DNA from: a virus
IMG/VR virus record: IMGVR_UViG_3300005607_000057
Coordinates: 1 to 23,571 of that record
Direction: 5' to 3' (one strand)
Length of the DNA: 23,571 nucleotides
Numbering within the stretch: position 1 is the first letter of the stretch; every line of letters begins with the position of its first letter. Below are positions 1 to 7,474 of the stretch, piece by piece. The notes below the pieces were generated by a model. It worked only from the letters and a program-made list of their open reading frames with translations. It made no database searches and was not told where the DNA came from. Both the position numbers and the translations under genes were made by a program.

Positions 1-2
1 CT

Positions 3-134
3 GAGTGGGAGACGTGGCGGTACGTGGGGGTCCAGAAAGTCCCTCCGGATTACGGCATCCCTGACCTGGAGCTGAGAAACTGCCCGAACTGTGGCTCGAC
101 GCAGGCTCTGGCCGTCCCGAACGACTTCGTTTGA
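3..134 (+). CDS. 3' end of a zinc-ribbon-like protein (5' truncated)
   Basis: An open frame enters from the left edge and ends at TGA 132-134. The 43 visible residues end with a CPNCG motif (C-x2-C) typical of one half of a zinc ribbon. The other Cys pair, if present, lies outside the window. The function cannot be named. The frame ends just before the promoter of the DNA ligase gene, whose -35-like GTGCAA begins immediately after the stop codon. Confidence 0.6.
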   Translation, partial: EWETWRYVGVQKVPPDYGIPDLELRNCPNCGSTQALAVPNDFV

Positions 135-164
135 GTGCAAGAACCATCCACCCTGTGGTACACT
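135..164 (+). promoter_or_regulatory. Promoter of the DNA ligase gene (leaderless type)
   Basis: A -35-like GTGCAA lies at 135-140, followed by an 18-nt spacer and a -10 box TACACT at 159-164. The start codon at 171 is 6 nt after the -10, so transcription should begin at or next to the ATG. Positions 154-176 recur almost letter for letter at 7642-7664, before another gene. Confidence 0.65.
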
Positions 165-170
165 GTAACC

Positions 171-1565
171 ATGGCACGAACGGTCATCGACATCCTCGAA
201 GAGCTCGAGAGCACCTCCGGGAAGCTCGCCAAGATCGACATCATGGAGGCGGCTCGTAAGAACGAGCTGCTGAAGCGGGTCTTCGTCGCGGCGCAGGACC
301 CGTACACGGTCTACTACGTCAACAAGTTCAAGATGCCGAAGCCCGTCAAGGACTCGGACTCGGAGGACGTGACGGTGTCGACCTTCCTCGACATCATCGC
401 TGAGCGCCTCGCCACTCGCCAGGTCACCGGCAACGCCGCGAAGGACCTGGTCAACCACATGTTCGGCAAGATGACCGAACGTGAACAGAAGTGGTGCCAG
501 CGCATCCTCCTGAAGAACATGCGCTGCGGCGTCCAGGAGAGCGTCAACAAGGTGTGGCCGGGGCTCATCAAGAGCTTCGAGGTCGCCCTGGCCAAGACGC
601 TGAACAGCGAGTTCACCCGGGGCGAGGGCATCAAGATCCTCGACAAGGTCAACTACCCGGTCCGTGTCGAGCCGAAGCTCGACGGGCTGCGGTGCATCGC
701 CGTCAAGAAGAACGGCGAGGTGACCTTCTACACTCGCAACGGGACGGTGCTCGAGTCGATGCCGAAGATCAAGGCGGCGCTCGAGGCGGGGGACTACGAC
801 AACGTCGTCCTCGACGGCGAAGGCATGGCGGCCGACTGGAACGAGAGCGCCAGCGTCATGATGTCCAAGACGCAGAAGGACGACTCGAACCTGTTCTACA
901 ACGTCTTCGACGCGATGCCGCTCAAGGACTGGGTCGCCCAGGAGAGCTCGATGCCCTACTCCGACCGCGTCGACCTCGTCGCCAAGGTCGTCAGGGCGTG
1001 CAAGAGCGACCGCGTCCGGCAGGTGCCCCACATCAACGCCAAGAATGAGGACGAGCTCAAGGCGTACTTCGCCAAGTGCATGAACGAGGGCTACGAGGGC
1101 GTCATGCTGAAGACGCTTCACACGCCCTACGAGTGGGACCGCTCCAAGAACATCCTGAAGCTGAAGCCCTGTGTCACCTACGAGGGCGTCATCGTCGGCT
1201 CGTACGAGGGCCGCAAGAATACCAAGCGCGAGGGGCAGTTCGGCGGCTTCTACGTCCTGCTCCCGAACCAGGTCATCACCCGCGTCGGTGGGGGTTTCAA
1301 CGATGCCCTCCGCGGCCAGATCCAGACCGAGGGTCCCGAGACGTGGAACGGTCGCATCGCCGAGTGCGAAGCGCAGCCGGACCCCTTGACGAAGGACGGC
1401 CTGACGGTCGACGGCAAGATGCGGTTCCCGGTCTACACCCGGATCCGCAACGCCAACGACGTCGCCAAGGAGGTCACCGCCACGTGGAAGTGGTGGAAGG
1501 GCCTCAGCGCCGACGAGCAGGCGACCCGCATCGCCGCGGTCACCCGAGACAAGAGCGAGGACTGA
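171..1565 (+). CDS. ATP-dependent DNA ligase
   Basis: A 464-residue ATP-dependent DNA ligase of the phage T7/T4-like covalent nucleotidyltransferase family. It would seal nicks in double-stranded DNA during phage replication, recombination or repair. Motif I is EPKLDGLR, with Lys169 as the expected AMP-accepting residue. Downstream are LDGEG (motif III-like), EGVMLK (motif IV) and LKLKP (motif V), followed by an OB-fold-like C-terminus. The N-terminal 150 residues are the helical extension seen in phage ligases. The frame is open from GTG 135, but ATG 171 is chosen because the promoter's -10 ends at 164, so a GTG at 135 would lie upstream of the transcript. The stop is TGA; the next gene begins 1 nt later. 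Confidence 0.93.
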   Translation: MARTVIDILEELESTSGKLAKIDIMEAARKNELLKRVFVAAQDPYTVYYVNKFKMPKPVKDSDSEDVTVSTFLDIIAERLATRQVTGNAAKDLVNHMFGKMTEREQKWCQRILLKNMRCGVQESVNKVWPGLIKSFEVALAKTLNSEFTRGEGIKILDKVNYPVRVEPKLDGLRCIAVKKNGEVTFYTRNGTVLESMPKIKAALEAGDYDNVVLDGEGMAADWNESASVMMSKTQKDDSNLFYNVFDAMPLKDWVAQESSMPYSDRVDLVAKVVRACKSDRVRQVPHINAKNEDELKAYFAKCMNEGYEGVMLKTLHTPYEWDRSKNILKLKPCVTYEGVIVGSYEGRKNTKREGQFGGFYVLLPNQVITRVGGGFNDALRGQIQTEGPETWNGRIAECEAQPDPLTKDGLTVDGKMRFPVYTRIRNANDVAKEVTATWKWWKGLSADEQATRIAAVTRDKSED

Positions 1566-1566
1566 A

Positions 1567-1857
1567 ATGAAGGACTGCTTCGGACGCGAGATCAAGCCGG
1601 GCGACGTCGTCGCCTACTCTTCGAATTGCAACGGCGCCTGCCTGGGCATCGCGCGGGTCATCGGCCCGTGCAAGGGAGCCTCGCAGAGGATCCGCGTCCA
1701 GGTCTTCCAGTCGAACAGCTACCGTTTCCGCCAAGGCAAGAAGAACTGGCGGACAGGCGAGCAGATCGTCGCGCCGCGTACGCCCTACACGACGACGATC
1801 GGCAAACCTAACCGGGTCGTCATCATCGACAACACCGTGGCCGAGCGAGCGCCGTGA
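1567..1857 (+). CDS. Hypothetical protein, 96 aa
   Basis: I do not recognise a family. The protein begins with a CFGREIKPGDVVAY segment and has beta-rich stretches ending in VVIIDN, which would fit a small SH3/KOW-like barrel; that is only an impression. Four Cys (C4, C21, C25, C34) fall in the first third without a clear zinc-finger spacing. It starts 1 nt after the ligase stop and its TGA overlaps the GTG start of the next gene, so it is probably co-transcribed with the ligase and translationally coupled. Confidence 0.75.
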   Translation: MKDCFGREIKPGDVVAYSSNCNGACLGIARVIGPCKGASQRIRVQVFQSNSYRFRQGKKNWRTGEQIVAPRTPYTTTIGKPNRVVIIDNTVAERAP

Positions 1858-2174
1858 CCCCCGAAGAGAGCCTCGCCAAGTGGAAGTGCTGCGCCTCGTT
1901 GGAGGAGCACAAGGAGCACCTCGCCCACCTGGAGAAGACGACCAAGGAGGCGTACGAGGCGCGCAAGAAGAACCTCGCTGGGCTGCCTGACCTGATCAGA
2001 GCGTTGGGAGGAGATCCCGATGCACCTCCCAAGACCCCGGAGCAGCACGCCATTGCCATGGCTGGTTTCCGCGTCGCGCCCGACCAGTTCGGTCGTCCCA
2101 CGCTGTGGTGCAAGGAGTGCGGACGTGACAGCGGTTTCCACTGGGACAACTGTTCCAAACACAGGGGGACGTGA
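1854..2174 (+). CDS. Hypothetical protein with C-terminal zinc-binding motif, 106 aa
   Basis: GTG start at 1854 overlaps the previous stop (GTGA). The N-terminal half is charged and helical, probably a short coiled coil around residues 15-45. The C-terminus carries WCKECG followed by HWDNC and SKH, a plausible Cys/His zinc site. No enzyme motif is visible. Its stop overlaps the ATG of the next gene (TGATG), so it belongs to the same translationally coupled run as the ligase. Confidence 0.7.
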   Translation: MTPEESLAKWKCCASLEEHKEHLAHLEKTTKEAYEARKKNLAGLPDLIRALGGDPDAPPKTPEQHAIAMAGFRVAPDQFGRPTLWCKECGRDSGFHWDNCSKHRGT

Positions 2175-2377
2175 TGGCCGTACCGCAAGTGACCTTCCCG
2201 CTCGAGCAGAAGGACGTCAAAGCAGTCTATGAGATGCTGACCAAGCACCTCAAGGGATTGCAGGCTGACACCCACATCGTCCAGGAGCTGCTCCGGACGG
2301 TCCGTACGTTCTGCTCTCATCCGAACAAGAACAAGTACAGCTGCCCGGACTGCGGGCAGAGCTGGGACTACGACTGA
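2174..2377 (+). CDS. Small zinc-finger-like protein, 67 aa
   Basis: The ATG at 2174 overlaps the preceding TGA; a GTG three bases upstream is an alternative start. The first 45 residues look helical. The C-terminal end has FCSHP then CPDCG, a possible C-x-H...C-x2-C zinc site. This is the third small Cys-motif protein around the ligase, counting the truncated gene at the left edge. The function is unknown. Confidence 0.7.
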   Translation: MAVPQVTFPLEQKDVKAVYEMLTKHLKGLQADTHIVQELLRTVRTFCSHPNKNKYSCPDCGQSWDYD

Positions 2378-2388
2378 AGGAACACACC

Positions 2389-2748
2389 ATGATGTTCAAG
2401 ATCTACGGCCACAGCGACGACATCGTCGAGATCGAACATCTCGACGATGCTGGCGAACGGGTCAAGGAAGACAACCGGGGCGACGAGGTCAACTGCTGGA
2501 ACGGCGGCGTCAACATCGTCATCGGCAACGCGGAGGCCAAGGAGGGCAAGAACGCCGAGGGCATCCGGATCGCGATGCGTTACGTCAAGGGCGGATGCTG
2601 GGAAGCCCGGCTCGCTCCCATCGACGAGGACGTCCCGTGCCCCTTCGTCACCACGGTCCTCATCGAGCGGTACACTGCCGTCGTCATGGTGGTCTGCCCC
2701 GAGAACACGCCGATTTCCTGGAAGCGCGTCCGCAGCACGAGCCGGTGA
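2389..2748 (+). CDS. Hypothetical protein, 119 aa
   Basis: ATG 2389 has a ribosome-binding site AAGGA about 8 nt upstream; a second ATG follows at 2392. The product is acidic in its first half and appears mostly beta, with no motif I recognise. The last 20 residues become basic (WKRVRSTSR). It follows the zinc-finger gene by 11 nt and is likely the last gene of the ligase transcript, because the next gene has its own upstream control region. Confidence 0.7.
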   Translation: MMFKIYGHSDDIVEIEHLDDAGERVKEDNRGDEVNCWNGGVNIVIGNAEAKEGKNAEGIRIAMRYVKGGCWEARLAPIDEDVPCPFVTTVLIERYTAVVMVVCPENTPISWKRVRSTSR

Positions 2749-2773
2749 ACTGAACCTTCTGCACGTGTAAGGA

Positions 2774-2800
2774 TAGGACCTACCAGCAACAGGGGTCCTA
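2774..2800 (+). promoter_or_regulatory. Inverted repeat over the lipoprotein gene's leader
   Basis: TAGGACC at 2774-2780 and GGTCCTA at 2794-2800 form a perfect 7-bp inverted repeat with a 13-nt loop. It ends 3 nt before ATG 2804. The right arm includes part of the only purine-rich RBS candidate (AGGGG, 2791-2795). It may be an operator or an RNA hairpin that hides the ribosome site. A similar TAGG-containing hairpin precedes the gene at 4413. Confidence 0.4.
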
Positions 2801-2803
2801 CAC

Positions 2804-3745
2804 ATGCAGAGGCAGTTTGCGGCGTCGGTGTTCTCGTTCGCCGTGGTTCTCGTCTCGTGTTCCAGCGTCAAACCAATCGACAACGCGCCCGCAACGGAGG
2901 TGGGCGTACCAGCATTCGGCATCCCGTCAGAGGTCACGACCTGGTCTCGCTGTCCAGCTGGCATGGTCGAGATCGACGGGGAGTACTGTCCCAACGCCCA
3001 GGAGACCTGCCTCCACTGGGTCGATGCCAAGGGCGTGGAGTCGCCCGAGGCGAAGCCCAGCGCCAAGTTCCCGACGGGACGGTGCGGCGAGTGGGCGTAC
3101 CCGACGCGGTGCCTGGGACCTAAGGTCCACAAGCACTACTGCATCGACACCTACGAGTACCCCAACGTCGAGGGCCAGCGTCCCCAGTCGTGGATGACGT
3201 GGTACGACGTCAAGGCCGCGTGTGAGTCGCAGGGCAAGCGCCTGTGCACCAAGCCGGAGTGGGAGTTCGCTTGTGAGGGGCCCAACATGCAGCCGTACCC
3301 GTACAAGGGACACGGCGAGCACCCGGGCTACACCCGTGACAAGACAGCGTGCAACTTCGACAACGAGGTGCCGATGGACCCTCTGCGTCCGGGTCACAAG
3401 GTCGACGTCTTCGACTCCAAGCACCCGCACGATCGGGTCAGCAACATCCTGGACGACATGCTGAAGCCCTCTGGCTCGATGCCCGAGTGTGTAAGCCCGT
3501 GGGGAGTCCATGATATGGTTGGCAACATCGACGAGTTCGTTGAGGGCCCGGTCAAGCACCACTGGGTGCCCCCGAGCCAGAACAACGGCAAGGTCGATCG
3601 TGGTCCTTTCATCAGCGGGTTGATGAGCGGCCACGTCTTCGGAGTTCGCAACCAGTGCCGCGCGATCACCGACGGTCACAACGAGGCGTTCGGGTGGTAC
3701 GAAACCGGTGGGCGCTGCTGCAGCGACCCCCACGAGGACAAGTGA
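2804..3745 (+). CDS. Lipoprotein with FGE-sulfatase-like domain
   Basis: A 313-residue secreted lipoprotein. Residues 1-18 are a signal peptide and LVSC (Cys19) is a lipobox, so the mature protein should be anchored in a Gram-negative envelope. From about residue 48 it matches the sulfatase-modifying-factor / formylglycine-generating-enzyme fold: MVEIDGEYCPNA, YCIDTYEYP, a W-x2-A-x2-AC...GKRLCTKPEWEFAC block, the family hallmark WGVHDMVGNIDEFVEG, and a C-terminal GGRCCS. Many Cys suggest disulfides and extracytoplasmic folding. Catalytic FGE activity is not implied, since the fold is often used as a binding or structural domain in lipoproteins. This is unusual for a phage and suggests envelope modification or capture from the host. 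Confidence 0.85.
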   Translation: MQRQFAASVFSFAVVLVSCSSVKPIDNAPATEVGVPAFGIPSEVTTWSRCPAGMVEIDGEYCPNAQETCLHWVDAKGVESPEAKPSAKFPTGRCGEWAYPTRCLGPKVHKHYCIDTYEYPNVEGQRPQSWMTWYDVKAACESQGKRLCTKPEWEFACEGPNMQPYPYKGHGEHPGYTRDKTACNFDNEVPMDPLRPGHKVDVFDSKHPHDRVSNILDDMLKPSGSMPECVSPWGVHDMVGNIDEFVEGPVKHHWVPPSQNNGKVDRGPFISGLMSGHVFGVRNQCRAITDGHNEAFGWYETGGRCCSDPHEDK

Positions 3746-3746
3746 C

Positions 3747-4073
3747 ATGACCACGTTCTTTGCGTTCCTGTTCAACATCGCGTTCGGCATCGTCCGCAAC
3801 CTGGTCGCCGGCTGGTGCCTGGCCTGCTACTGGAGCTGGTTCATCGTGACGGCGTTCAACGCGCCGCAGCTGGACTACCTCCACGCGGTGGGCGTGACGA
3901 TGACGGTGGGCTTCGCAGCCATGGCGGCGGGCATCGCGACCAAGGCCGACACGACCGAGGCCCGAAGCGTCAACGAAGCGTTCGCCAAGGCGATCGGCAG
4001 CCACCTCGGGCACATCATCATCTTCCCGATCGTCACCGGCATCGCCTACGTCTGGCACCTCTTCATCGGGTGA
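3747..4073 (+). CDS. Small membrane protein with WSW/AFNAP motif (paralog A)
   Basis: A 108-residue membrane protein with predicted membrane segments near residues 6-34, 44-63 and 87-106. ATG 3747 is preferred because GAGGA lies 8 nt upstream, and the longer frame would begin inside the preceding coding region. Around residues 28-45 it reads WSWFIVTAFNAP followed by an Asp. The protein at 10376-10708 has WSWNHGIVRAFNAP followed by an Asp in the same topological position, so the two look like diverged paralogs. Function unknown; inner-membrane location inferred. Confidence 0.8.
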   Translation: MTTFFAFLFNIAFGIVRNLVAGWCLACYWSWFIVTAFNAPQLDYLHAVGVTMTVGFAAMAAGIATKADTTEARSVNEAFAKAIGSHLGHIIIFPIVTGIAYVWHLFIG

Positions 4074-4076
4074 GCG

Positions 4077-4355
4077 ATGCGATTCATCACCAGCAAAACC
4101 AGCCTCGCCTTGGTCCTCGGTCCGATTCGCAACAAATCGCTCGAGCTCGAGGCGGGTGTGGGACCCGACGGAGGAGTGAGCGTAGGAGCCAAGTTCGACA
4201 GCCGGGGTGATCACGCGGGAGTTCGGTGTTGGCTGGACGTCTGGCGAGTCTACTTCGGAGCAACGCTGCACGACACCCGGCACTGGAACTACGAGAAGAA
4301 CCGTTTCTACGAGCCCGGCGAGGAGCAGCAGTTCACGGGCTACCCGCACGAATAG
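4077..4355 (+). CDS. Hypothetical protein, 92 aa
   Basis: It starts 3 nt after the preceding stop and is presumably in the same operon. The sequence is beta-rich with a GVGPDGGVSVGAKFDSRGDHAG stretch in its centre and a C-terminal RHWN segment; I do not recognise the family. It is the only gene in the window that ends with TAG; nearly all others end with TGA. Confidence 0.7.
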   Translation: MRFITSKTSLALVLGPIRNKSLELEAGVGPDGGVSVGAKFDSRGDHAGVRCWLDVWRVYFGATLHDTRHWNYEKNRFYEPGEEQQFTGYPHE

Positions 4356-4383
4356 GTACAAGACATGATGTGGAGGGATGCGA

Positions 4384-4410
4384 TGCTCTAGGTTGAAAGG
4401 ACCTAGAGCA
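4384..4410 (+). promoter_or_regulatory. 10-bp perfect hairpin/operator upstream of gene at 4413
   Basis: TGCTCTAGGT (4384-4393) and ACCTAGAGCA (4401-4410) are perfectly complementary, with loop TGAAAGG. The hairpin ends 2 nt before ATG 4413. A TAGGTT -10-like box (4389-4394) sits across the left arm and the loop holds an AAAGG RBS-like run. It could act as a DNA operator or an RNA switch for the downstream gene. Confidence 0.45.
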
Positions 4411-4412
4411 AC

Positions 4413-4628
4413 ATGATCGCAACACTACCTGCAGTCCAGGGTGGCTGCAGCCATCTCCACCGCTACGTCCGCCTTGGCGCCAAGACGCTTCGCTACGAAA
4501 AGCGAAACGCGAACCGGCGCCATCGCCGTTACCTGAACCGCGTCACCCGCCGGATGCAGCACGATCCCGAATTGTGGTACGGCGAGTGCTTCAACGCACC
4601 TTCGCTGTCGACTTGGGACCTGTGGTGA
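4413..4628 (+). CDS. Small basic hypothetical protein, 71 aa
   Basis: A 71-residue protein with a strongly basic centre (Arg/Lys/His-rich from about residue 17 to 49) and an acidic-aromatic C-terminus ending WDLW. The basic stretch might bind nucleic acid, but no family is recognised. A 10-bp hairpin ends just before the start codon and suggests individual regulation. The stop is TGA. Confidence 0.55.
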   Translation: MIATLPAVQGGCSHLHRYVRLGAKTLRYEKRNANRRHRRYLNRVTRRMQHDPELWYGECFNAPSLSTWDLW

Positions 4629-4631
4629 TGA

Positions 4632-4660
4632 TTGCACTCCCCCACACGGGAGTGTAGGAT
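4632..4660 (+). promoter_or_regulatory. Sigma70-type promoter, leaderless start at 4667
   Basis: TTGCAC (4632-4637), a 17-nt spacer and TAGGAT (4655-4660) form a good sigma70-like promoter. Only 6 nt (GGCCGC) separate the -10 from ATG 4667, so the predicted transcript begins at the start codon. There is no purine-rich ribosome site in those 6 nt. This is one of the clearest examples of the recurring promoter layout in this window. Confidence 0.75.
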
Positions 4661-4666
4661 GGCCGC

Positions 4667-4867
4667 ATGTCGGACAACGTCAAGACGGTCAAGATGGCGC
4701 TCATTGATCCCGGTCAGACGAACAACGAAGGCGAGTTCACCTTCTCGTTGCAACCGAGATTCAACCCAGCAAGGATGGTCGTCTTCGACCTCCAACCGAC
4801 AGACGCCGAGCAACTGCACACCGCCCTGACGAAGTACCTCAAGGCGGCACGCAAAACCAAGGAGTGA
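4667..4867 (+). CDS. Hypothetical protein, 66 aa (leaderless)
   Basis: A 66-residue protein with a beta-like N-terminal half and a lysine-rich helical C-terminus (YLKAARKTKE). No family recognised. The start is fixed by the promoter, whose -10 ends 6 nt before the ATG, and no RBS is visible. It appears to be the first gene of a short unit that may continue into the 60-aa gene and the RNA ligase. Confidence 0.7.
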   Translation: MSDNVKTVKMALIDPGQTNNEGEFTFSLQPRFNPARMVVFDLQPTDAEQLHTALTKYLKAARKTKE

Positions 4868-4904
4868 GGCGGGGAGCGTCCCAACCGGGGCACCCCGGAA
4901 CGGG

Positions 4905-5087
4905 ATGTACTTCAGCCGATCACTGACCAAGTCGCAGCTCCGCCGGGCAAAGCCCGAGGCGCTGGTCCGTTTTGCGCGCTGGCTGAAGCTGCGAAACATC
5001 GACGAGATGAGCCATCGCCAGCTTGCTAGCTTGGTACACTGGCTGATCACGCGCAGAGACAAGAGGGAGAGGGGTTTCATCCCCTGA
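4905..5087 (+). CDS. Small helical SAP-like protein, 60 aa
   Basis: The sequence LTKSQLRRAKPEALVRFARW followed by MSHRQLASLVHWLI looks like two helix-extended-loop-helix repeats, resembling SAP-type helical modules; the assignment is tentative. It is rich in Arg/Lys and may bind nucleic acid. The start is weakly supported (only GGAACGGG upstream). It ends 6 nt before the RNA ligase, suggesting translational coupling. The upstream spacer holds an inverted repeat CCGGGG/CCCCGG. Confidence 0.6.
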   Translation: MYFSRSLTKSQLRRAKPEALVRFARWLKLRNIDEMSHRQLASLVHWLITRRDKRERGFIP

Positions 5088-5093
5088 ACGATC

Positions 5094-5957
5094 ATGGGTT
5101 ACCTGCACATTCAGAACCTGTACAAGGATCAAACCATTCTTCTTTTCCGTGAGTGCTACGCTCTCGAGAAGATCCACGGGACGTCTGCGCACATCTCGTT
5201 CAAAGAGGGCAAGCTGCACTTCTTCTCCGGCGGTGAGAAGCACGATAACTTCGTCAAGCTGTTCGACCAGGAAGCCCTGGCGAAGGGCATGGTCGAGCTC
5301 GGAGCGACGGAGGTCGTTGTCTTCGGCGAGGCTTACGGCGGCAAGCAGCAGGGCCAGTCCTGGCGCTACGGCAAGGAGCTGAAGTTCGTCGCGTTCGACG
5401 TCAAGATCGGCGACTGTTGGCTCGACGTACCGAACGCCGAGCAGGTGGCCCGCCGGTTGGGGCTCGACTTCGTCTACTGGAAGAAGGTCTCCACCGACGT
5501 CGCTGCCCTGGACGCGGAACGCGATGCTCCGTCCGAACAGGCACGGAGGAACGGCGTCGAGGGCGACCAGCCCCGTGAGGGCGTCGTCCTCCGGCCGCTG
5601 GTCGAGTTCCGGATGAACAACAGCGACCGCGTCATCTCCAAGCACAAGCGCGCTGAGGAGCGAGAGACGGCGACGGCACGGAAGGTCGATGACCCGGCGA
5701 AGCTGGAAGTCCTCCAGGGTGCCGAGGCCATTGCGCTCGAGTGGGTCACTGAGACCCGCCTCGAACACGTGCTCGACAAGCTGCCCCAGGGCATCGGCAT
5801 GGAGGCGACGGGTCAGGTCATCGCCGCGATGATCGAAGACGTCACCCGTGAAGCCGCGGGTGAGATCGTCGACACCAAGGAGGCACGCAAGGCGATCGGT
5901 GCTCGGGCAGCAAAGCTGTTCAAGCAGCGGTTCACCAAAGCGTTGCAGAGCGCATGA
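5094..5957 (+). CDS. RNA ligase (Rnl2/Rnl5-like)
   Basis: A 287-residue RNA ligase of the covalent nucleotidyltransferase superfamily, which joins RNA ends using ATP. EKIHGTS gives motif I with Lys26 as the expected adenylated lysine. Further on are FGEAYGG (motif III region), FVAFDVKIG (motif IIIa), EGVVLRP (motif IV) and VISKHKR (motif V). The C-terminal third is helical, as in Rnl2-like and DraRnl-type enzymes, not an OB fold. With a large tRNA array in the same genome, a tRNA-repair role after cleavage by host anticodon nucleases is plausible but inferred. It overlaps the next gene by ATGA. Confidence 0.9.
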   Translation: MGYLHIQNLYKDQTILLFRECYALEKIHGTSAHISFKEGKLHFFSGGEKHDNFVKLFDQEALAKGMVELGATEVVVFGEAYGGKQQGQSWRYGKELKFVAFDVKIGDCWLDVPNAEQVARRLGLDFVYWKKVSTDVAALDAERDAPSEQARRNGVEGDQPREGVVLRPLVEFRMNNSDRVISKHKRAEERETATARKVDDPAKLEVLQGAEAIALEWVTETRLEHVLDKLPQGIGMEATGQVIAAMIEDVTREAAGEIVDTKEARKAIGARAAKLFKQRFTKALQSA

Positions 5958-6229
5958 TCAAGGAGAAGCATCTGGTTCCAGGCCGGGTGCTTCTCCGCGC
6001 ATTTGACCACCCGACGAAGAAGGATGCGTACGGCGATCCACTTCCCGAGTGGATCCCGTGCATGGTCATCGCTGTCATTAAGGACACCGCACGCCGACAC
6101 TCCAAGAAGACTGCGCCCGCTGAGGGTTGGGAAGTGTTGGTCATCTGGTACGGTGAACACGCTTGGAAACCGTTTGAACAGGTTCGCATCTGGCCACACC
6201 AGACTTGCTGGAAGTTGGCACCCTGGTGA
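5954..6229 (+). CDS. Hypothetical protein, 91 aa, SH3/Tudor-like
   Basis: ATG 5954 overlaps the RNA ligase stop, so translation is probably coupled. The sequence PGRVLLRAFDH...EWIPCMVIAVI...GWEVLVIWYGEHAWKP alternates hydrophobic strands and aromatic residues like a small beta barrel; this is an impression, not a family match. Because it is coupled to the RNA ligase, it might act with it. Confidence 0.7.
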   Translation: MIKEKHLVPGRVLLRAFDHPTKKDAYGDPLPEWIPCMVIAVIKDTARRHSKKTAPAEGWEVLVIWYGEHAWKPFEQVRIWPHQTCWKLAPW

Positions 6230-6261
6230 AAACGAGGGCCCACAGGTTGTAGGTTGGTGCC

Positions 6262-6879
6262 ATGGACCTGTTGATGTTGCTCGCGCTCCTGGGCGGAGTC
6301 TTCGTGCTCCTGGCGTTTTGGCACTTCCCGGCTGACTGGCTCTTCCAGTCGCAGAAGGAAGCACTGGCGAAAGCCAAGGACCACCTGGTCCGAGCCCGGC
6401 ACTGTACTGTCTACACGTTGCTGTTCGTGCCGTTGCTCCTCCTGCTCCGGGTCCGCATCCACGGCGACATCTTCGGCAATGGCGATGACATCGAGCTCGT
6501 CCTCGGCTGGCAGTTCTGGACGTGCTTGGCCATCCTGTGGGTCAGCCACTTCATCATCGACACCTACTGGCCCGTGATGATGTGGGCCAAGTACCTGCGC
6601 CGCGCGCCCGAGTTCAAACGTGTCAAGGCTTTCGGTCGACGTGCCGATGGAACGGTCGTGATTCCAGCAAACCAGAGCATCCAATTCGTGGCGGGCGCGC
6701 CGGTCACTCCTCGTAAGGGCTGGTCTGACTACGAGATCGACGAGATCACGTATGCCAATGACGTCGAAGCGTTCAAAGCTTTCTTCGGGACCCACACCGG
6801 CGCGATCCTCTGCATCACCATGGACCAGCTCTTCCACCTCTGGTGCCTGTGGCCAGTCGCGTGGCTCATCGCGAACTGA
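6262..6879 (+). CDS. DUF3307-like integral membrane protein
   Basis: A 205-residue membrane protein. Membrane segments lie around residues 3-22, 48-62, 83-103 and 183-203. HFPADWLFQSQ near the N-terminus, RARHCTVYTL, SHFIIDTYW and MDQLFHLW match the pattern of the DUF3307 family found in phages and bacteria; its function is not established. A -10 TAGGTT (6250-6255) ends 6 nt before ATG 6262, giving a predicted leaderless mRNA. No RBS is present. Confidence 0.75.
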   Translation: MDLLMLLALLGGVFVLLAFWHFPADWLFQSQKEALAKAKDHLVRARHCTVYTLLFVPLLLLLRVRIHGDIFGNGDDIELVLGWQFWTCLAILWVSHFIIDTYWPVMMWAKYLRRAPEFKRVKAFGRRADGTVVIPANQSIQFVAGAPVTPRKGWSDYEIDEITYANDVEAFKAFFGTHTGAILCITMDQLFHLWCLWPVAWLIAN

Positions 6880-6892
6880 GTAGTATCAGGGC

Positions 6893-7474
6893 ATGGCCGA
6901 CAACACCCAGCAACCCCCGCCGTTCACGGGTTTCAACGATCTGTTCTCAAAGCTGACGCCCTTCCTCGACCAGATCAAGAACGCAAAGCCCGGTCCCCCG
7001 GTCACCACGCAACCCTCACCACAAGCAGCGAAGCTGGGCATCGGTCCCACGACAACGACGCCCGATCTGAAGTCAGCACGGGCCACGGCGTACGGCCAGG
7101 CAGGCAACGGCGTCATCAAGTACGGTGACAAGCCCGATCCGACAACGGGTCAACCCGTGGTTCTGTCCCAGACCGACGGTGCCAAGCAGGTCATCCAGAA
7201 GTACGTCCAGACGTTGGATGACACGACGATCGGCTACCTGTCGGGCATCGGCTTCTCCAACGGTGCGCCTCCCGCTGCTCCACCCACGCTGACGTCTGAC
7301 CAGAACGACGTGGTCAACGACATCTACTCGACGTGGGACAAGTCAGCAGGCAAGTACATGAACGGCGACGTTTCCGGGGGCGACTCCGCCAAAGACGCAC
7401 TGTACGCTCGTCTCCAGGCGTATGACACCGCTGTCCAGACCCAGGGGCAGACTCCCGTGCCCGCTCCCTCCTGA
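6893..7474 (+). CDS. Pro/Thr-rich hypothetical protein, 193 aa
   Basis: The first 65 residues are low-complexity and rich in Pro, Gln and Thr (KPGPPVTTQPSPQ, TTTTP), then a compact segment, another Pro-rich linker (NGAPPAAPPT) and a helical C-terminal domain of about 60 residues ending in PVPAPS. No signal peptide. It could be a virion or linker protein, but no family is recognised. A -10 TAGTAT (6881-6886) sits 6 nt before the ATG, overlapping the preceding stop. Confidence 0.7.
   Translation: MADNTQQPPPFTGFNDLFSKLTPFLDQIKNAKPGPPVTTQPSPQAAKLGIGPTTTTPDLKSARATAYGQAGNGVIKYGDKPDPTTGQPVVLSQTDGAKQVIQKYVQTLDDTTIGYLSGIGFSNGAPPAAPPTLTSDQNDVVNDIYSTWDKSAGKYMNGDVSGGDSAKDALYARLQAYDTAVQTQGQTPVPAPS

Noticed and set aside
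2368-3799. Minus-strand frames opposite the lipoprotein gene
   Set aside because: They have shadow composition (Val/Asp/Arg-rich) and lie opposite a gene with a clear signal peptide and FGE-like motifs.
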